NCBI RefSeq assembly: GCF_047496725.1
Contig: NC_132971.1
Location: 4,018,501-4,082,500 of the forward strand
DNA length: 64,000 bases
Direction of reading: 5' to 3'
Source of the DNA: Anoplolepis gracilipes
Lineage: Eukaryota > Arthropoda > Insecta > Hymenoptera > Formicidae
A program made the translations under genes and the position numbers. The number at the start of each line of letters is the position of its first letter. The stretch's first letter is position 1. The notes below the pieces were generated by a model. That model ran no database searches. It was not told the DNA's origin and saw only the letters and a list, made by a program, of their open reading frames with translations. Shown in pieces: positions 38,323-49,996 of the stretch.

Positions 38323-38410
38323 GATCAATGTAAAACAAAGTAAATTATTCATATTATCGATGTAATGATCGATGTAAAACAAGATAAATTATTATTCGCA
38401 TTATTAGATG
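38323..38410 (+). repeat. Imperfect 2-copy tandem repeat after shugoshin
   Basis: A 44-bp unit beginning GATCAATGTAAAACAAAG is repeated as GATCGATGTAAAACAAGAT. Both run into AAATTATT and then a CAT-rich end. It lies in the probable shugoshin 3' UTR. Confidence 0.7.
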
Positions 38411-39886
38411 ATATTGTTGAATACCGATTTTTTTTGCATTTAATTGTAATTTTTAAAGTGATATAAAAATAGTTCAGTATAATACATAGAAATTATTTGA
38501 GTAGTCATGAAATATCAATATTAAATGTTATTTTCTCTCTGTTAGCTGATACTCAAAAAATTACATTTAATTAAATGATTTTAACAATCGTGGAAATTGG
38601 TAATATTTATGGTAATATTTATGATATTCATTCTTACTTCCACAGATACATACAATAATTGGTCTTCTTATCATTATGTTTTAAACATAAATGTATATAA
38701 ACTATACTCATATCTTCTTTATACTAATGTTAATATTATATTCTAATATATATTATCTCTTATATTGTTTTATATATTATTTCTATACAGGAATTATCAT
38801 GTTATTTTACAAAGCTTCACTGATTCGATGAATAATATTTAAACATTGAACAGAAGTGCAATCATCTATTGCCATTTTTACTAGGTATAAATTTTATCTA
38901 TAAAACATGATAGTTTTTCTAAAATTTCCAACTGCGTCTAATCATGAAAGAAATTTAATAACAGAATGAGATAACAAATTAGAGTTATTTCAGTAAACAT
39001 AGATAGCTATGAAATTTTGCAGAAAATATCTTCTTATATTTTCTGTACAATTTTAATAATTCAAAAGTTAAACTGAGTAGAATAGTTTAATTCACAATTA
39101 GAACAAAGAAATCTGCTTGTTTTGTTTTGGCTGGTCCAAAAAACGATTTCTTCAAATCTATTAAAACGGACATTGTAGTTTTTAAAATAGCAAACAAAAT
39201 ATCAAATTAATGATAAATTTAAAATTCAGAAATGATTGACAAAAGAGAATTAATTTTAAAAAATTAGAAGCTGGATTAAAAAAAAAATATTTTTATTCTG
39301 TATTTTATTTTATTTTTCATTTAATATTTATTATGGATTATAAATATAAATAAAATATAGATAAAATTTATGTATACAGGACGTTTGCCTAATTAACTAG
39401 CTGCTTTTTTGTAAATTGTTATGCTATTTTTTACCACGTAATAAAGTGTTTCTGTCTGTATAGATCGTAAACGAAAATATATAGACGTAAAATTAAATAA
39501 AATAATATTTATTTAATGTCTTTGTTTTTTTTTTTTTTTAAGTACTTTCTAATTTCAAATTTGCTGCCAAATGTATATCTCAGAACTGCAGCGACCTCTT
39601 CAACAGATTTTGAATCACGATTAGTCGGTGCTGCGGTGTCTTACGAAGTCGCATTCGAATCGCTCCGTATTTTTCGCGATTGTTATCTAAAAATAAATCC
39701 GGCGGGCGAAAAATTATCGCGAGTGTCTCATAAATAAGTGTGTTAAACGTTTGTTATAAGCTAAGAGTTATTATAGACAATATTACAAGTTATTTGTATT
39801 CGTGATGTGAATGTAAATATTTTATCGGAGGGAACCAATAACCGACATCGTTTCCGTACATTTGCTTCATCTGAATCACAGTGAAA

Positions 39887-39907
39887 ATGAATATGGATTA
39901 TTGCCAG
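39887..39907 (+). other. Possible short first coding exon (weak)
   Basis: A CpG-richer block at about 39585-39730 is followed by an ATG context (GTGAAAATG) reading MNMDYCQ, then a consensus donor CAG|GTATGC. This is the layout of a promoter, leader and first coding exon of an unidentified plus-strand gene. No matching downstream exon was recognised, so it may be chance. Confidence 0.2.
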
Positions 39908-42539
39908 GTATGCATGTATTAAAATATTTTTCTATGAACATTATTATTTCTACGTAAATAATTTGCAACTAGTTCATACGAGATAGTTTCAACATTTCGA
40001 GAAAAAATAAAGAATCGCGATGTATATGTTAATCGGTTCGATGTTTTGCGTCAATCCTGGCCGTTACTGCAATATCACATTTGAAATTATTATTATTCTT
40101 ATTGATTATTATTGTTATTTAAGAACTAATTCTAATCTTAATCGGTGATTAATTCAACCGGCAAAGTTATTTACAATAAAATTTTTAACTGTAATTTGTT
40201 CGTTTTTAATATAATCTTTCTTTTTATATGCGTCAAAAACAAAAAAAATTAACAATCCTATTTATATTAATATAATTTTGCAGATGCTCTTTTATGCTCA
40301 TTTTCTATGACTTATTTCTCATATCAAATAATATTTCATGATTAAATTGTATATTCTAATGTATTTTTTCTTATAATATTTGTATGTGTGTAACAGAATC
40401 TGAATTATCATTACATTTTTTTATTATTATGTGATGTTACCGACCTCAACTATTATTTTTATTATATGATAAAATATCGCGCGCAGATAAAATTTTGAGT
40501 TACAAAAGTCCACGCTAGATGACTTTAGTGAATGTTTTATAGTGTCTCGCTATGATTATGTATAAGAATAAACTCTATTTTCAAATTGTTGTGTGAATAA
40601 AATTTTAATGTCAAAATCACAAAAAAGTATTACTCGCTTTACGACACTCGTAGTTTTCTGATGGACACACACAAATATATTTTTCCTTTTGCTGTCACGT
40701 ACATGTGGTATGATATATGCCACATGTTTATAAGTGCGAGAGCAGAGGTAAAAGGCTATTATATTCTATATCATTGTATATTTGTATAGATTTTAAAACA
40801 TAATTTATTATTCATTTTGTGCACAAAGCTTTAGAAATGAATTTGGATAATAGTATTAATTAGCAACTAGCATTCCAATTATTTTCTGTTGAATTCTGTT
40901 GAATATCGAAGTATCTACTTTTCTTCTTTCGGTATTTTGAGGAAAGGCTTAATGTTGCAACGGTACTCGGAAAAGTACCGGCAATACGAAATTAAGTGCT
41001 AGGTGAAACTCTCGGTTCCACTCGGCTCGCGAAATGATTGATCGGCGTCGGAAACGGGTAGTAGCTTTCGTGCGCAAATAAAAAGGCTTGGCCTCCGCGT
41101 ACTCGAGAATAGTATTATGTATGTAATGGATTTAACCTTCCGCGCGCGCGCTTCCACGCCAGGGCGCGCGGGGGCGGAAATTAATTATGTTTGTTTAATT
41201 TCGAGATGAAAAAAGCTGCTGGCACTGCCTCGCCCATGCGACTCTAATCCGAAAAAGAAAGAAACGAAGAGAGAGAACAGAAAGTTGTGTTACTGAAATT
41301 TTCATGTATGAAAGCATTAAAAAACCTTTAGTAACTTTAATTACAAAGTTCAAAGAAATATCCAATATATATATTTATATATACACATAGATATACGTTA
41401 TGAATTTTGCTATAAGTTTTAATCTTGTGATTTTTAAGAAATATTTTTTTATATTCTAAAAATATAATATACATATATTTCATCTTTAACTTTACAAAAA
41501 TTTTATAGAATCATACATTTGTGTTCTATTTGTTTTGAATCGTATAAATTAGCATTGCGGGAAGATGATGCTTTAAGGATAAAAATGCAATGACATAATC
41601 ATAACACTTACAGAATACCATAGTAATTTTATCCTTAAATTAACGCATTGACTTCTGATGTGACAATAATTTATAATTAGAAACAATTCAACACAGAGAA
41701 CAAATCTGAAAATGTATAACTTTATGACACTTGGAAATTATTATTGTTATTAAACTGACTTTATAAAAATTAGAAATTATTGTTGAAATTAAATTAATTG
41801 AGAAGAAACCATGTATTATCTTTAAAACATGTGAAACATTTCTCTTAAAGTTACATAAGATACATTAATCTAATTATTATTTGCACATCGATTCAATTCA
41901 AAAGCCATGCTCGTTAAAAACGTAATACGATATACATAAGGTAAAATTATTCGCGACATGATCAATCGTTACATCATATCGATGCAACATGAACCGTTGA
42001 TCGTTATGCCTGCATTCGCATATACGTTGTCCGATATCGTCGTGCCATCAGTCACGTTGCAACATAGTGTGTTTGTTGCTCTCCTCGATTATCGTCGGAT
42101 ATCAACGCTTCGCGATCACATTTCCCTGTGCGTGCCAGAAAATGGAGCGAAACTCGAGATAAGCATCTTATTAACTGTGCTGCGTATTGACAAACTGTAT
42201 GGTTGTCTGCATCTTATACAATTGCGTCTGTAATGCACTGAACGATTTTCGACCAAAACATTCTTTATCATTCTTAGTTAATGTCATTAATCGACAAACG
42301 TGTGTAAGCTTTACCAATTCCGTTGTAATCGTATACCTAATTACGCTGTTTACTTCGAAAGACACATAACCATATATGCAGGATATTCTCAAAGTCCAAA
42401 ATTTATACACGCTTTGACACGTATAATTTAATGCATAATAAATTTTTTTTAGTGTAAAATTAAACAAGAGTCAAATCAATAATCACGTAATTCTTGTGAG
42501 ATAACGCTGCATACACACAACTCCATTAAAAATATAAAG

Positions 42540-42606
42540 CTGCGCATAATTTATCTAAATTTATTTAATTTATTTACAAATTAAATTTAGATTAATTAAT
42601 GCGCAG
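42540..42606. repeat. 67-bp imperfect inverted repeat
   Basis: Arms begin CTGCGCATAATTTATCTAAA and end with the complement TTTAGATTAATTAATGCGCAG. The outer 8 bases pair perfectly and the next ~20 with one or two slips. The whole folds into one hairpin. It may be a tiny MITE remnant or a structured element. No clear target duplication was seen. Confidence 0.7.
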
Positions 42607-43664
42607 TTTGAATATATATAGAATTATTCTCGTATAGTTCAATATCCTACAGAATATTTTGGCGATAACGAACTTTTGGTTTGTTTTTCACGAGAATATA
42701 TCACTTCAACAAAGGTTTCTAAGAGATAAATTTTTCCATTAAATATTTTTTCTAGTTATGGTTACTTTGCAACGCGATTTAAATCCAACAATAGAGCACG
42801 ATAATATTTATGATTTTCAGTATTGCTTTTCTGTAAATAAATGACCCGAATATAATGGTACAGCAAATATAGCACGCGCGTACGTTTAAAATGTTCTTTT
42901 GCAATAGCAATACGAGTTTCTTGGAAAAGATTCGGGAAATAATCGCTACACGAAACGATCAAAAGATCTTTCCCGGAAAAATGCGTGCAGCTGGAATGCA
43001 AATAACATGCAAGTTTATTCGAAGACACATCCGATAGTCAAATGCATTATATTTTTTATTGATATAAATTTAGATCATATTTTTATTATGTTCCAATTTT
43101 CACGATATAATTATATTATAAAATATGCAACAACGAAAAAAAATTAATTGATAAGCAAAAAGTTAAAAATATTAATCATAAATTTTTTACAAATTATAAA
43201 ATGTTAAAGAGTACAACTGGCATCTAAAAATTTAGGCGTGTCATAACAGAAAAAATATGTAAGACATTTTTATGTAAATCTTCCACTTTAAATTTTCTCT
43301 AATAATATACTTGTAACAAATTAGTATATTGAATTGTAAATTTATCTCAGAGTCAATACATAAAGTTTGCACGGGCGATTACTTACACTACATTAAAATC
43401 AAGAATGATAATGACGAATGTTTCGATCAGCCTGAAAGGCGTTCAATGCATCGCGGACGCAATTGCATAAGATATAGACAATCAAATATGGACGTATGCA
43501 ACGAGCATATGACAATGTGGAACAACTGAGATTAGTGCTTACTGCAATATATTTTATGCAATTGATATCAGCGTATTAACATGACAATTAAAGTAATCAA
43601 ATAATAATTCTCGTTAGCCAAAGTTTATTTATGTTTAAATAATTTAAATAATTATGTATAAAAG

Positions 43665-43738
43665 AAATAATGAAGTCTCTCATGCAATATTTTCTTAGAT
43701 AATAAGGTAAAAATGTTTCATGAAAGACTTCATTATTT
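43665..43738. ncRNA. Pre-miRNA-like hairpin (candidate)
   Basis: Left arm 43665-43684 (AAATAATGAAGTCTCTCATG) pairs with right arm 43719-43738 with 19 of 20 matches (one G:T-type or mismatch position). The 34-nt centre can pair further (ATATTTT with AAAAATGT), leaving a small terminal loop. The size (about 74 nt) and long imperfect stem resemble an animal microRNA precursor. It matches no insect microRNA that I recognise. A palindromic MITE fragment is the main alternative. Confidence 0.35.
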
Positions 43739-44267
43739 TTTTCTTTTTTGTTTCTTGAACAAAGTTTCATGATACACTTTAATGTTCAATAAAAATAATA
43801 TAAGCATATATTTTATATTTGAAAATATTATAAATTTTGAATTTAATTGATCACATTATATTAACATTTTATAGGCAAAATGTTTAATCTATTTTTAAAA
43901 TCTTTGAAAATATACGAAAGTCGAATATAATATGTATCTTTTACATTTCGTATTCGCTTATTTTTCATTATCATCGCAATTTTTTGAAAACTTCAACTTT
44001 GGCACGCGAAACATATATAAACTATAAACCCGTTTGCTCGTCCAAAGTTATATACGACAAAAAGAGACGGTGATAGATTCGTAGGTAGTCGCGAGGGAGC
44101 GAGACAGCAAATATAAAACATCGTTTCCACTTAATCGTTCAAGTCTTTTAGACATCATCGTTAAAACAGTGTATCAATTTGCGAGATCAATTTCATTAGT
44201 ATCGTCTGCACCTTAAATCGCTGAAAAATAATCTTCGACGTTTTTGACAGCTTATGACAGTTCGCGT

Positions 44268-44530
44268 CACGTGGCTGTTTCGAAATTTCAATCGGTGTAA
44301 TCGCACCTTAATCTCGTGGTACCGGCGTTCAAACGCTCCCTCCAGCGGCGCAGACGCCTGGCGGTGCGCATGCGCTTATCATTTCTTAACAGCGCCGATC
44401 GGCTAGCCAATAGGACGCTCTGGATAACGTCATCGGTGACCATTCAGCGACGCGGCCGATGACGACGTCTCTATTTTCAGCCGACGTGACTCACGGGATA
44501 TAAGCGAGTACGTTTAGTTTGGTGTTCACA
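44268..44530 (+). promoter_or_regulatory. Jun core promoter with CCAAT, CRE-like, AP-1 and TATA elements
   Basis: An E-box CACGTG lies at 44268-44273, CCAAT at 44407-44411, a CRE-like TAACGTCA at 44425-44432, and a GATGACGACGTC stretch at about 44458-44469. A perfect AP-1 site TGACTCA is at 44487-44493, TATAAG at 44499-44504, and an Inr-like TTCACA with its A at 44528, 29 bp from the first T of the TATA box. Known Jun promoters are autoregulated through AP-1/CRE sites. Here this is inferred from the motifs. Confidence 0.65.
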
Positions 44531-45246
44531 AGTTGTCGAGCCATCGTCGTGCACGGTAAATACGCCTTTGCTCGCGCAACGATCGCTGCGATCTCTGCAT
44601 TCCGCAACGGAGAGACGGCACACGCGCACCGTCCGATTCGTCACGTCGTGTGAGTCATTGTTGTGTTGACAGCGAGCGACAGTCGCTCCTCGTGTACGGT
44701 GGTGCTGTTGTAAACCGTATGAAACGTCAGACACGACGTGTTTTCTACGTTGCTTCGCGATCAACAGTGCCGTCGGTAGTTGTGCGCGATATACCGAGTG
44801 TCGCGAAACGTGTTCGTGAAGTACATAAAGGCCCATTCACCGTTGGTGAATTTTTGCGTATAGTCGCGCGCGCGGTTATATAATCACCGTAGCGCGAAGC
44901 AAAGTATTTGCAAGAGTGACGTAGACAGAAAGAGAGATAGAGAAAGAGAAAGAGCGAGAGAAGGAAGAGGAGAAACGAGATAGAGAGACAAGAAAAAAAG
45001 GTAGATACATCGCCTACACTTATGTGTAGTTTAAAATAACGCGTATATATAATGTATGTATACATATATACTGAAGAGTAGGAAGAAGTTGTTGGGTGTA
45101 CGGAAACTGCAAGAAAGTTTTTCGTTTGCAGCTCTTCGGGTCCGATAAGCCGCGGAGACAGTTTGCTCCGCAGGCGGAAAACGACAGTCGTTCACGAGAA
45201 AGAACTTCGATATTCGAGCGACGAGTTTATCAGCCCGGCGGTATCC
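44531..45246 (+). other. Jun 5' leader
   Basis: About 0.7 kb between the inferred start of transcription and the Jun ATG, long like other Jun leaders. It is CpG-rich at first, then a purine-rich AGAGAA tract at 44920-45000. A CACG|GTAAAT sequence at 44555 could be a donor for a leader intron. The Jun frame is open back to a stop at 45079-45081 without any in-frame ATG. Confidence 0.5.
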
Positions 45247-46062
45247 ATGGTGCGAAGCCTGACGATGGAGCCGACGTTCTACGAGGACGCGAACGTTTAC
45301 AGCACGCTGAACGGTCGCGAGAACAGCATGGGTCAGCTTAAGCGAAACCTCACGCTCGATCTGAACGGCTGCCAGAGGCAGGGACCGCAGGCGAAGAGGC
45401 CGCGGTTGGGTCCGTTACCACCAACACTCAACAACGTCACGCCGATCCTGAGCTCGCCGGATCTCAATATGTTGAAGCTGGCCTCGCCGGAGCTGGAGAA
45501 ATTCATCATGACACAGTCAGACAGCCTGGTCACCGGTCTCCCCACACCGACCACCCAAATTCTGTTCCCTAAGACGGTCACCGAAGCTCAGGAACTATAC
45601 GCGCGTGGCTTTGTGGACGCGCTCAACGAGTTACATCACTCTGACAGTTCGCAGGAACCCGGCAGCGTACATGGCGCGACTTATACAACTCTGGAGCCGC
45701 CCGGTAGCGTGCAGAGCACAGAATCTACCATGAGCAATCCGAACATGGTGCAGGTGAAGGACGAGCCGCAGACGGTACCGAGCGTATCGAGCACCCCGCC
45801 AATGTCACCGATCGATATGGAGAACCAAGAGAAGATCAAGCTGGAAAGGAAGCGACAGAGGAATCGCGTGGCCGCCTCCAAGTGCCGACGGCGCAAGCTC
45901 GAACGCATCTCCAGGCTCGAGGACAAGGTCAAACTGCTCAAGGGCGAGAACACTGAGCTAAGCGGTATCGTGCACAAGCTCAAAGAACATGTGTGCCGGC
46001 TTAAGGAGCAGGTTATGGACCACGTGAATGCTGGCTGTCACATCGTGCCTGGCCAATTTTGA
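45247..46062 (+). CDS. Jra: AP-1 transcription factor Jun
   Basis: Intronless 271-aa coding region, as expected for Jun. The first in-frame ATG at 45247 gives MVRSLTMEPTFYEDA. Seen in order: a JNK-docking delta-like segment (about 29-40, LKRNLTLDLN); two SP phospho-acceptor sites, S70 and S80, in SSPDLNMLKLASPELEKF, equivalent to c-Jun Ser63/Ser73; the second homology box FPKTVTEAQELYARGFVDAL; the TPPMSPIDMENQE segment (about 183-195) with GSK3-type sites; the basic region (about 199-222) with the redox cysteine C213 in NRVAASKCRRRK; and a leucine zipper (about 224-258). It binds TGACTCA sites as a homodimer or with Fos, downstream of JNK in stress, wound and developmental responses. It ends VPGQF. 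The fly ortholog is Jra. Confidence 0.97.
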   Translation: MVRSLTMEPTFYEDANVYSTLNGRENSMGQLKRNLTLDLNGCQRQGPQAKRPRLGPLPPTLNNVTPILSSPDLNMLKLASPELEKFIMTQSDSLVTGLPTPTTQILFPKTVTEAQELYARGFVDALNELHHSDSSQEPGSVHGATYTTLEPPGSVQSTESTMSNPNMVQVKDEPQTVPSVSSTPPMSPIDMENQEKIKLERKRQRNRVAASKCRRRKLERISRLEDKVKLLKGENTELSGIVHKLKEHVCRLKEQVMDHVNAGCHIVPGQF

Positions 46063-46560
46063 AGTTTCTCACCCGCCCCCTCTCTCCCCCGGAGAAATGA
46101 AACTGCGAATGTTGTTGCTCCTTCTTCGACCACTCTCTCGACGGGTCCGCTACCGTGTTCTTCATCATTATCTTGCCTTTTGTAGTTCCATGAAGGAATG
46201 GACATTGAACTTTCGCAACAGCTGTTAATCTGTTAAATGCCGTCGTTCGGATTCTTTCTGCGATTGTAATCGAGAAGGATTTCCATCATGTGCATACGAG
46301 CCTAAGTTTTATGTATGAAGAAGTTTTCTTTCTGTACTTCAACCGCAACAAAATTTAGGATAGATTCCTTTTCTTTCTTCATAATGGACAAAGGAACTAA
46401 ACAGCTCTACAAAAAGCAAAGTCCATCTCTGTCTGCTGATATTGCTAATGGAAAAGTTCGGGACACACACAGACGAAACGCTATCTTGAAAAAAAAAAAA
46501 TAAAAATAAAACAGAGTGTCTCCATTGCCATTCCGGAAAGAACTTTCGAAATAAAAAACT
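46063..46560 (+). other. Jun 3' UTR (inferred)
   Basis: Sequence after the Jun stop holds poly-A signals AATAAA at 46499-46504, 46505-46510 and 46550-46555. An A-rich run lies at 46489-46500. No AUUUA-type cluster stood out. Confidence 0.45.
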
Positions 46561-46894
46561 GGAAGAAGAGGAGGAAAGAAGTCAGTTCATGGTCTCTACC
46601 ACGTTTACAGTTTTCTGTCTTAATTCTTTTGTGACATGACTGGGAGGAGACACCATCGCGCCACGGAGCAGCAAGCAGCAGGCGGAGCAGGAGAAGGAGG
46701 TGACGGTCAAAGTGGAGAAGGAGGAAGGAGTGCCTTCGTATAGACGTGAAATGTAAAGAATGCTTTTAGAAGAGTGGCGGGCGTGCGCGCGTGCGTGTTT
46801 TGCGCATGCGAGAGACTTTATACGCACGAACACGCTCGACGAATGCGTGCGTGCATGTATGAGAGGAAGAAAGAACGAGAGAAGCTGTATGATT

Positions 46895-46930
46895 GAGAGA
46901 AAGAGAGAGAGAGAGAGAGAGAGCGAAAGA
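46895..46930. repeat. GA microsatellite downstream of Jun
   Basis: A GA run with one AA interruption, inside a longer purine-rich, CpG-containing stretch (46860-47030). Confidence 0.9.
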
Positions 46931-48107
46931 GAGTATATGCGTGCGTGCGAGAGAGAGGGAGATCGCGCGAGGTAGCGCGAGAGGGGAGAGTATCGCGCGA
47001 CAGCCATTTTAGAGAACGCGCGAGAGCTAGCGGGAGATACGAATCTTTCTACCGGAGGTTGAAATTCTTTTACTCTTCCCATTGTTATCGGAGAAGCCCC
47101 CATTTTCACAACCTTTGAATGTCCCCTTGTATTTTAGAACGAAATCGATTTCTCGTTCGATCACATTGTGTAAATATCTATCTATCTTGATAATGATTTG
47201 TAAAGCAACTCCTTTCTTTCTTTCCTGGCGCTGAACGACAGCGCCGATTTTTCTTCTTTTTGCAAAACTCGCGATCTCGCGTCGACTTTGCATTGTACAT
47301 TTCGATACGAGGCGTTCGCTTTACGAGTGACGTTAATCAAGTTTTCAGATTTCCTTGATACAGAGAGATGCGATGAGTCTCGAATATTAAGCGCGAAGTA
47401 TTTTTTACACTGCGAAAGATTTTTCAAATCGCGGCACTTTATAAAAGTAAACGCCTCGTGCAAGCTGCGAGGGTTGTACATTTTGTCGAATATCGACGAT
47501 CTCGATCGCGTTTCTTATCGCTCTTCTTTCGACTCGAACGATATATAACTCATAGATCGATCAGAAAGAGGGATCTTATCTTTTTGGAGAGACCTTTATC
47601 TTTTTTGGCGCGATTTACGCCGAAAATCGTGCGTCGGACAATTTGTGATAAACGCAATCAAACCGGGAGATCATGTTTGCCTTGTACCGAATGCACTTTC
47701 GAGAGACTCGAGCATTCCGCTAGTTTTGGAAACTTCTACATACTTTGGTGCATACAAATTGACAAATTAATTCTAAGGAGTACGGTGCTGTATTATAACT
47801 ACGCAAGAACGTGTATTAGGGCGCTATGTTATAATGACGCGTGTTCTAAACGTATCGTAGACAACAAAATCTCATCAAATATAAAAATAAATTTAATATA
47901 TTCAGTATATCAGTATATATCTTTTTTATAATATTACACATGGTTTAAAATTTTTAATTTTCACAGTAATCATTTTTCTTATATGATTTTCTTTGATGCA
48001 AATTAAATCTTGAACGATAAAACAAAGAATTATAATATTTTTTTAGGATTAAAAAGAAGGAAGTTATATATAAAATGTATATATATCAAGAGACGCGATT
48101 TTTGTAT

Positions 48108-48136
48108 CTATATATATATATACATATATATATATG
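48108..48136. repeat. TA microsatellite
   Basis: A TA run interrupted once by CA. Confidence 0.85.
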
Positions 48137-49960
48137 TAAAAAATTTTAATTGTTACAAATGTAAAAATATGTATAAAAAATTGTTTTTATATATTCCATA
48201 AATATTTTAAATTAATCGATTTGAAGGATTATCTAATAATAAATAAAGATGTAATATATCTATATAGCATATTAAGAAAAGTATCGTCAGAAGACGCGTT
48301 CACTATAACCTCGCCCGTGCACCTGATTAACGTTGTCTGATTCTTCGATATTTTTTCCGACGTGCCTCGTCGTTTCGCCAACAACGTGTTGATTGGATTG
48401 CATCGAAATGACTTCGTTTTTGAACCCCGCTTTTAAAAGAACTAGCGCTATTAAGGCTGTACAAATAGAATAGTGTCCGGGAGTAGTCGTTCGTCACCAG
48501 TCGTGCTGAACTTGTCGAAGAATCGTCATCCTGAAAGGATGGACACGATATAAACTCGCGGTAAAAGATTCTTTAATTATATAACGTGCGCTTATTAATC
48601 AGATTATGCGCAATTATAGTGACGTATATAGTAGACGGTCGAGTATATCATGTATAACTATACATTAAGGATGATCAAACAATCATGCTTATCATTGTTT
48701 AGTACCTGAGATATTAAAAAATTAATTTTAATTAATCCAGCGATTGCTTTATTCAATATAAATTTTTATATATACATTTTTTATACTTATGCAAAAATAC
48801 ATATTCGTTACAATTTATTATAGTTTTTGTCGTCGATAAAATTCAAAAAACGATGTTGTGATGAACCTGTCATAAATTAAAACCGCATACAAAATTGAAA
48901 AAAATTAATTTTTTCATATACATATACATGAAGCTCGTCCGTCGGTGGGGTTCCTCGACTCCTTGGAAATGATCCACATACGTCGACGGTATCACCGTGA
49001 TAGTAATATCGTGTTCATTCGCGCGACTCTCCGGGAAAACCGGGAAAATCTTTCCCTTAGCTCTTAAGCCAGCGAATCACGTTCTCCTTGATTCTTCTAC
49101 GCGACCACATCGCGTGGAACTCCATTTCGTCATATGTGCATCTAGTCTTGTCCAGTATGCCCTTATAACTTGCGCGCAAAGCGTATGCGCGTAGCCGCAT
49201 ACTAAACACACACACACATAACATACATGCACACATGTACATATACAGCTCAGAAGTACACGCCAATGATCGGCGGGACCGCGTTTCACCACGTGTCGCA
49301 AGCTGCGTCGGGAGACGTCGCGACCAAGCAACGTCGCTTTTCTACGACTTGGTCATCATACCGGGATGAGAGACATCCGCATTGCTCGAATACACAATTC
49401 GCCATCTTCGTACATTCATACATTAGTAACATACGAAACTTTACATTTTAATACCAAGATCGTAGGCTTAGTCCGAAGATGCTCGCAAGTTATCGTTATC
49501 ACAACGGTTCGATATCTGCAATAAAAAAAAAAAAACTCCCCTTTGCATGGGACTTGTATACCGGATGTCCAGTGTAATCTTTCCGATCGGTCCTCGATGA
49601 AGTTATTTGCAATATGAGAAAAGTTCTTAAATGAAGATCATTAATATATTCTCTTTGAAATGCATCGCGAAGCTCGAAGAACTTTTTAATATAACGAACG
49701 GAAAGATTAAAGCGAGACACCTTGTAGAGACAAGCGAGCAATAACAAAGCAATTTTACCTCCGTTTTGCGCATTATCTGTATGAGACGAATCGCGCGCGG
49801 TCGCGAAGAAAAATACTTGAGAGGAAAAATCGCGATTATGTGCTATATCGGCCGGGCTGTTGCGCAATTCTTCGCAAATAATATCCATTGTGTGAGAGAA
49901 TTTTCAAGTTTTTTGAGTCGTCTATTCGCGAATCGTCAGCGGGTAAAACCATCTGATATG

Positions 49961-49996
49961 TATAGAGAGAGAGAGATATATATATATATATATATA
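49961..49996. repeat. Compound GA-TA microsatellite
   Basis: AGAGAG leads directly into a TA run. Confidence 0.85.

Larger units (their letters stand above)
38292..44267. other. Shugoshin 3' flank and non-coding DNA before Jun
   Basis: Mostly AT-rich. It contains the shugoshin 3' UTR, the weak exon candidate at 39.9 kb, a CpG-rich patch at about 40980-41230 with a short GC repeat, and two inverted repeats (42540-42606, 43665-43738). Open frames at 41958-42233 and 43329-43529 have no recognisable domain and no splice context, and are treated as chance. Confidence 0.5.

Noticed and set aside
45163..45246. Upstream in-frame extension of Jun
   Set aside because: The frame is open but has no ATG. 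The first ATG at 45247 precedes the conserved N-terminal METTFY-like segment.
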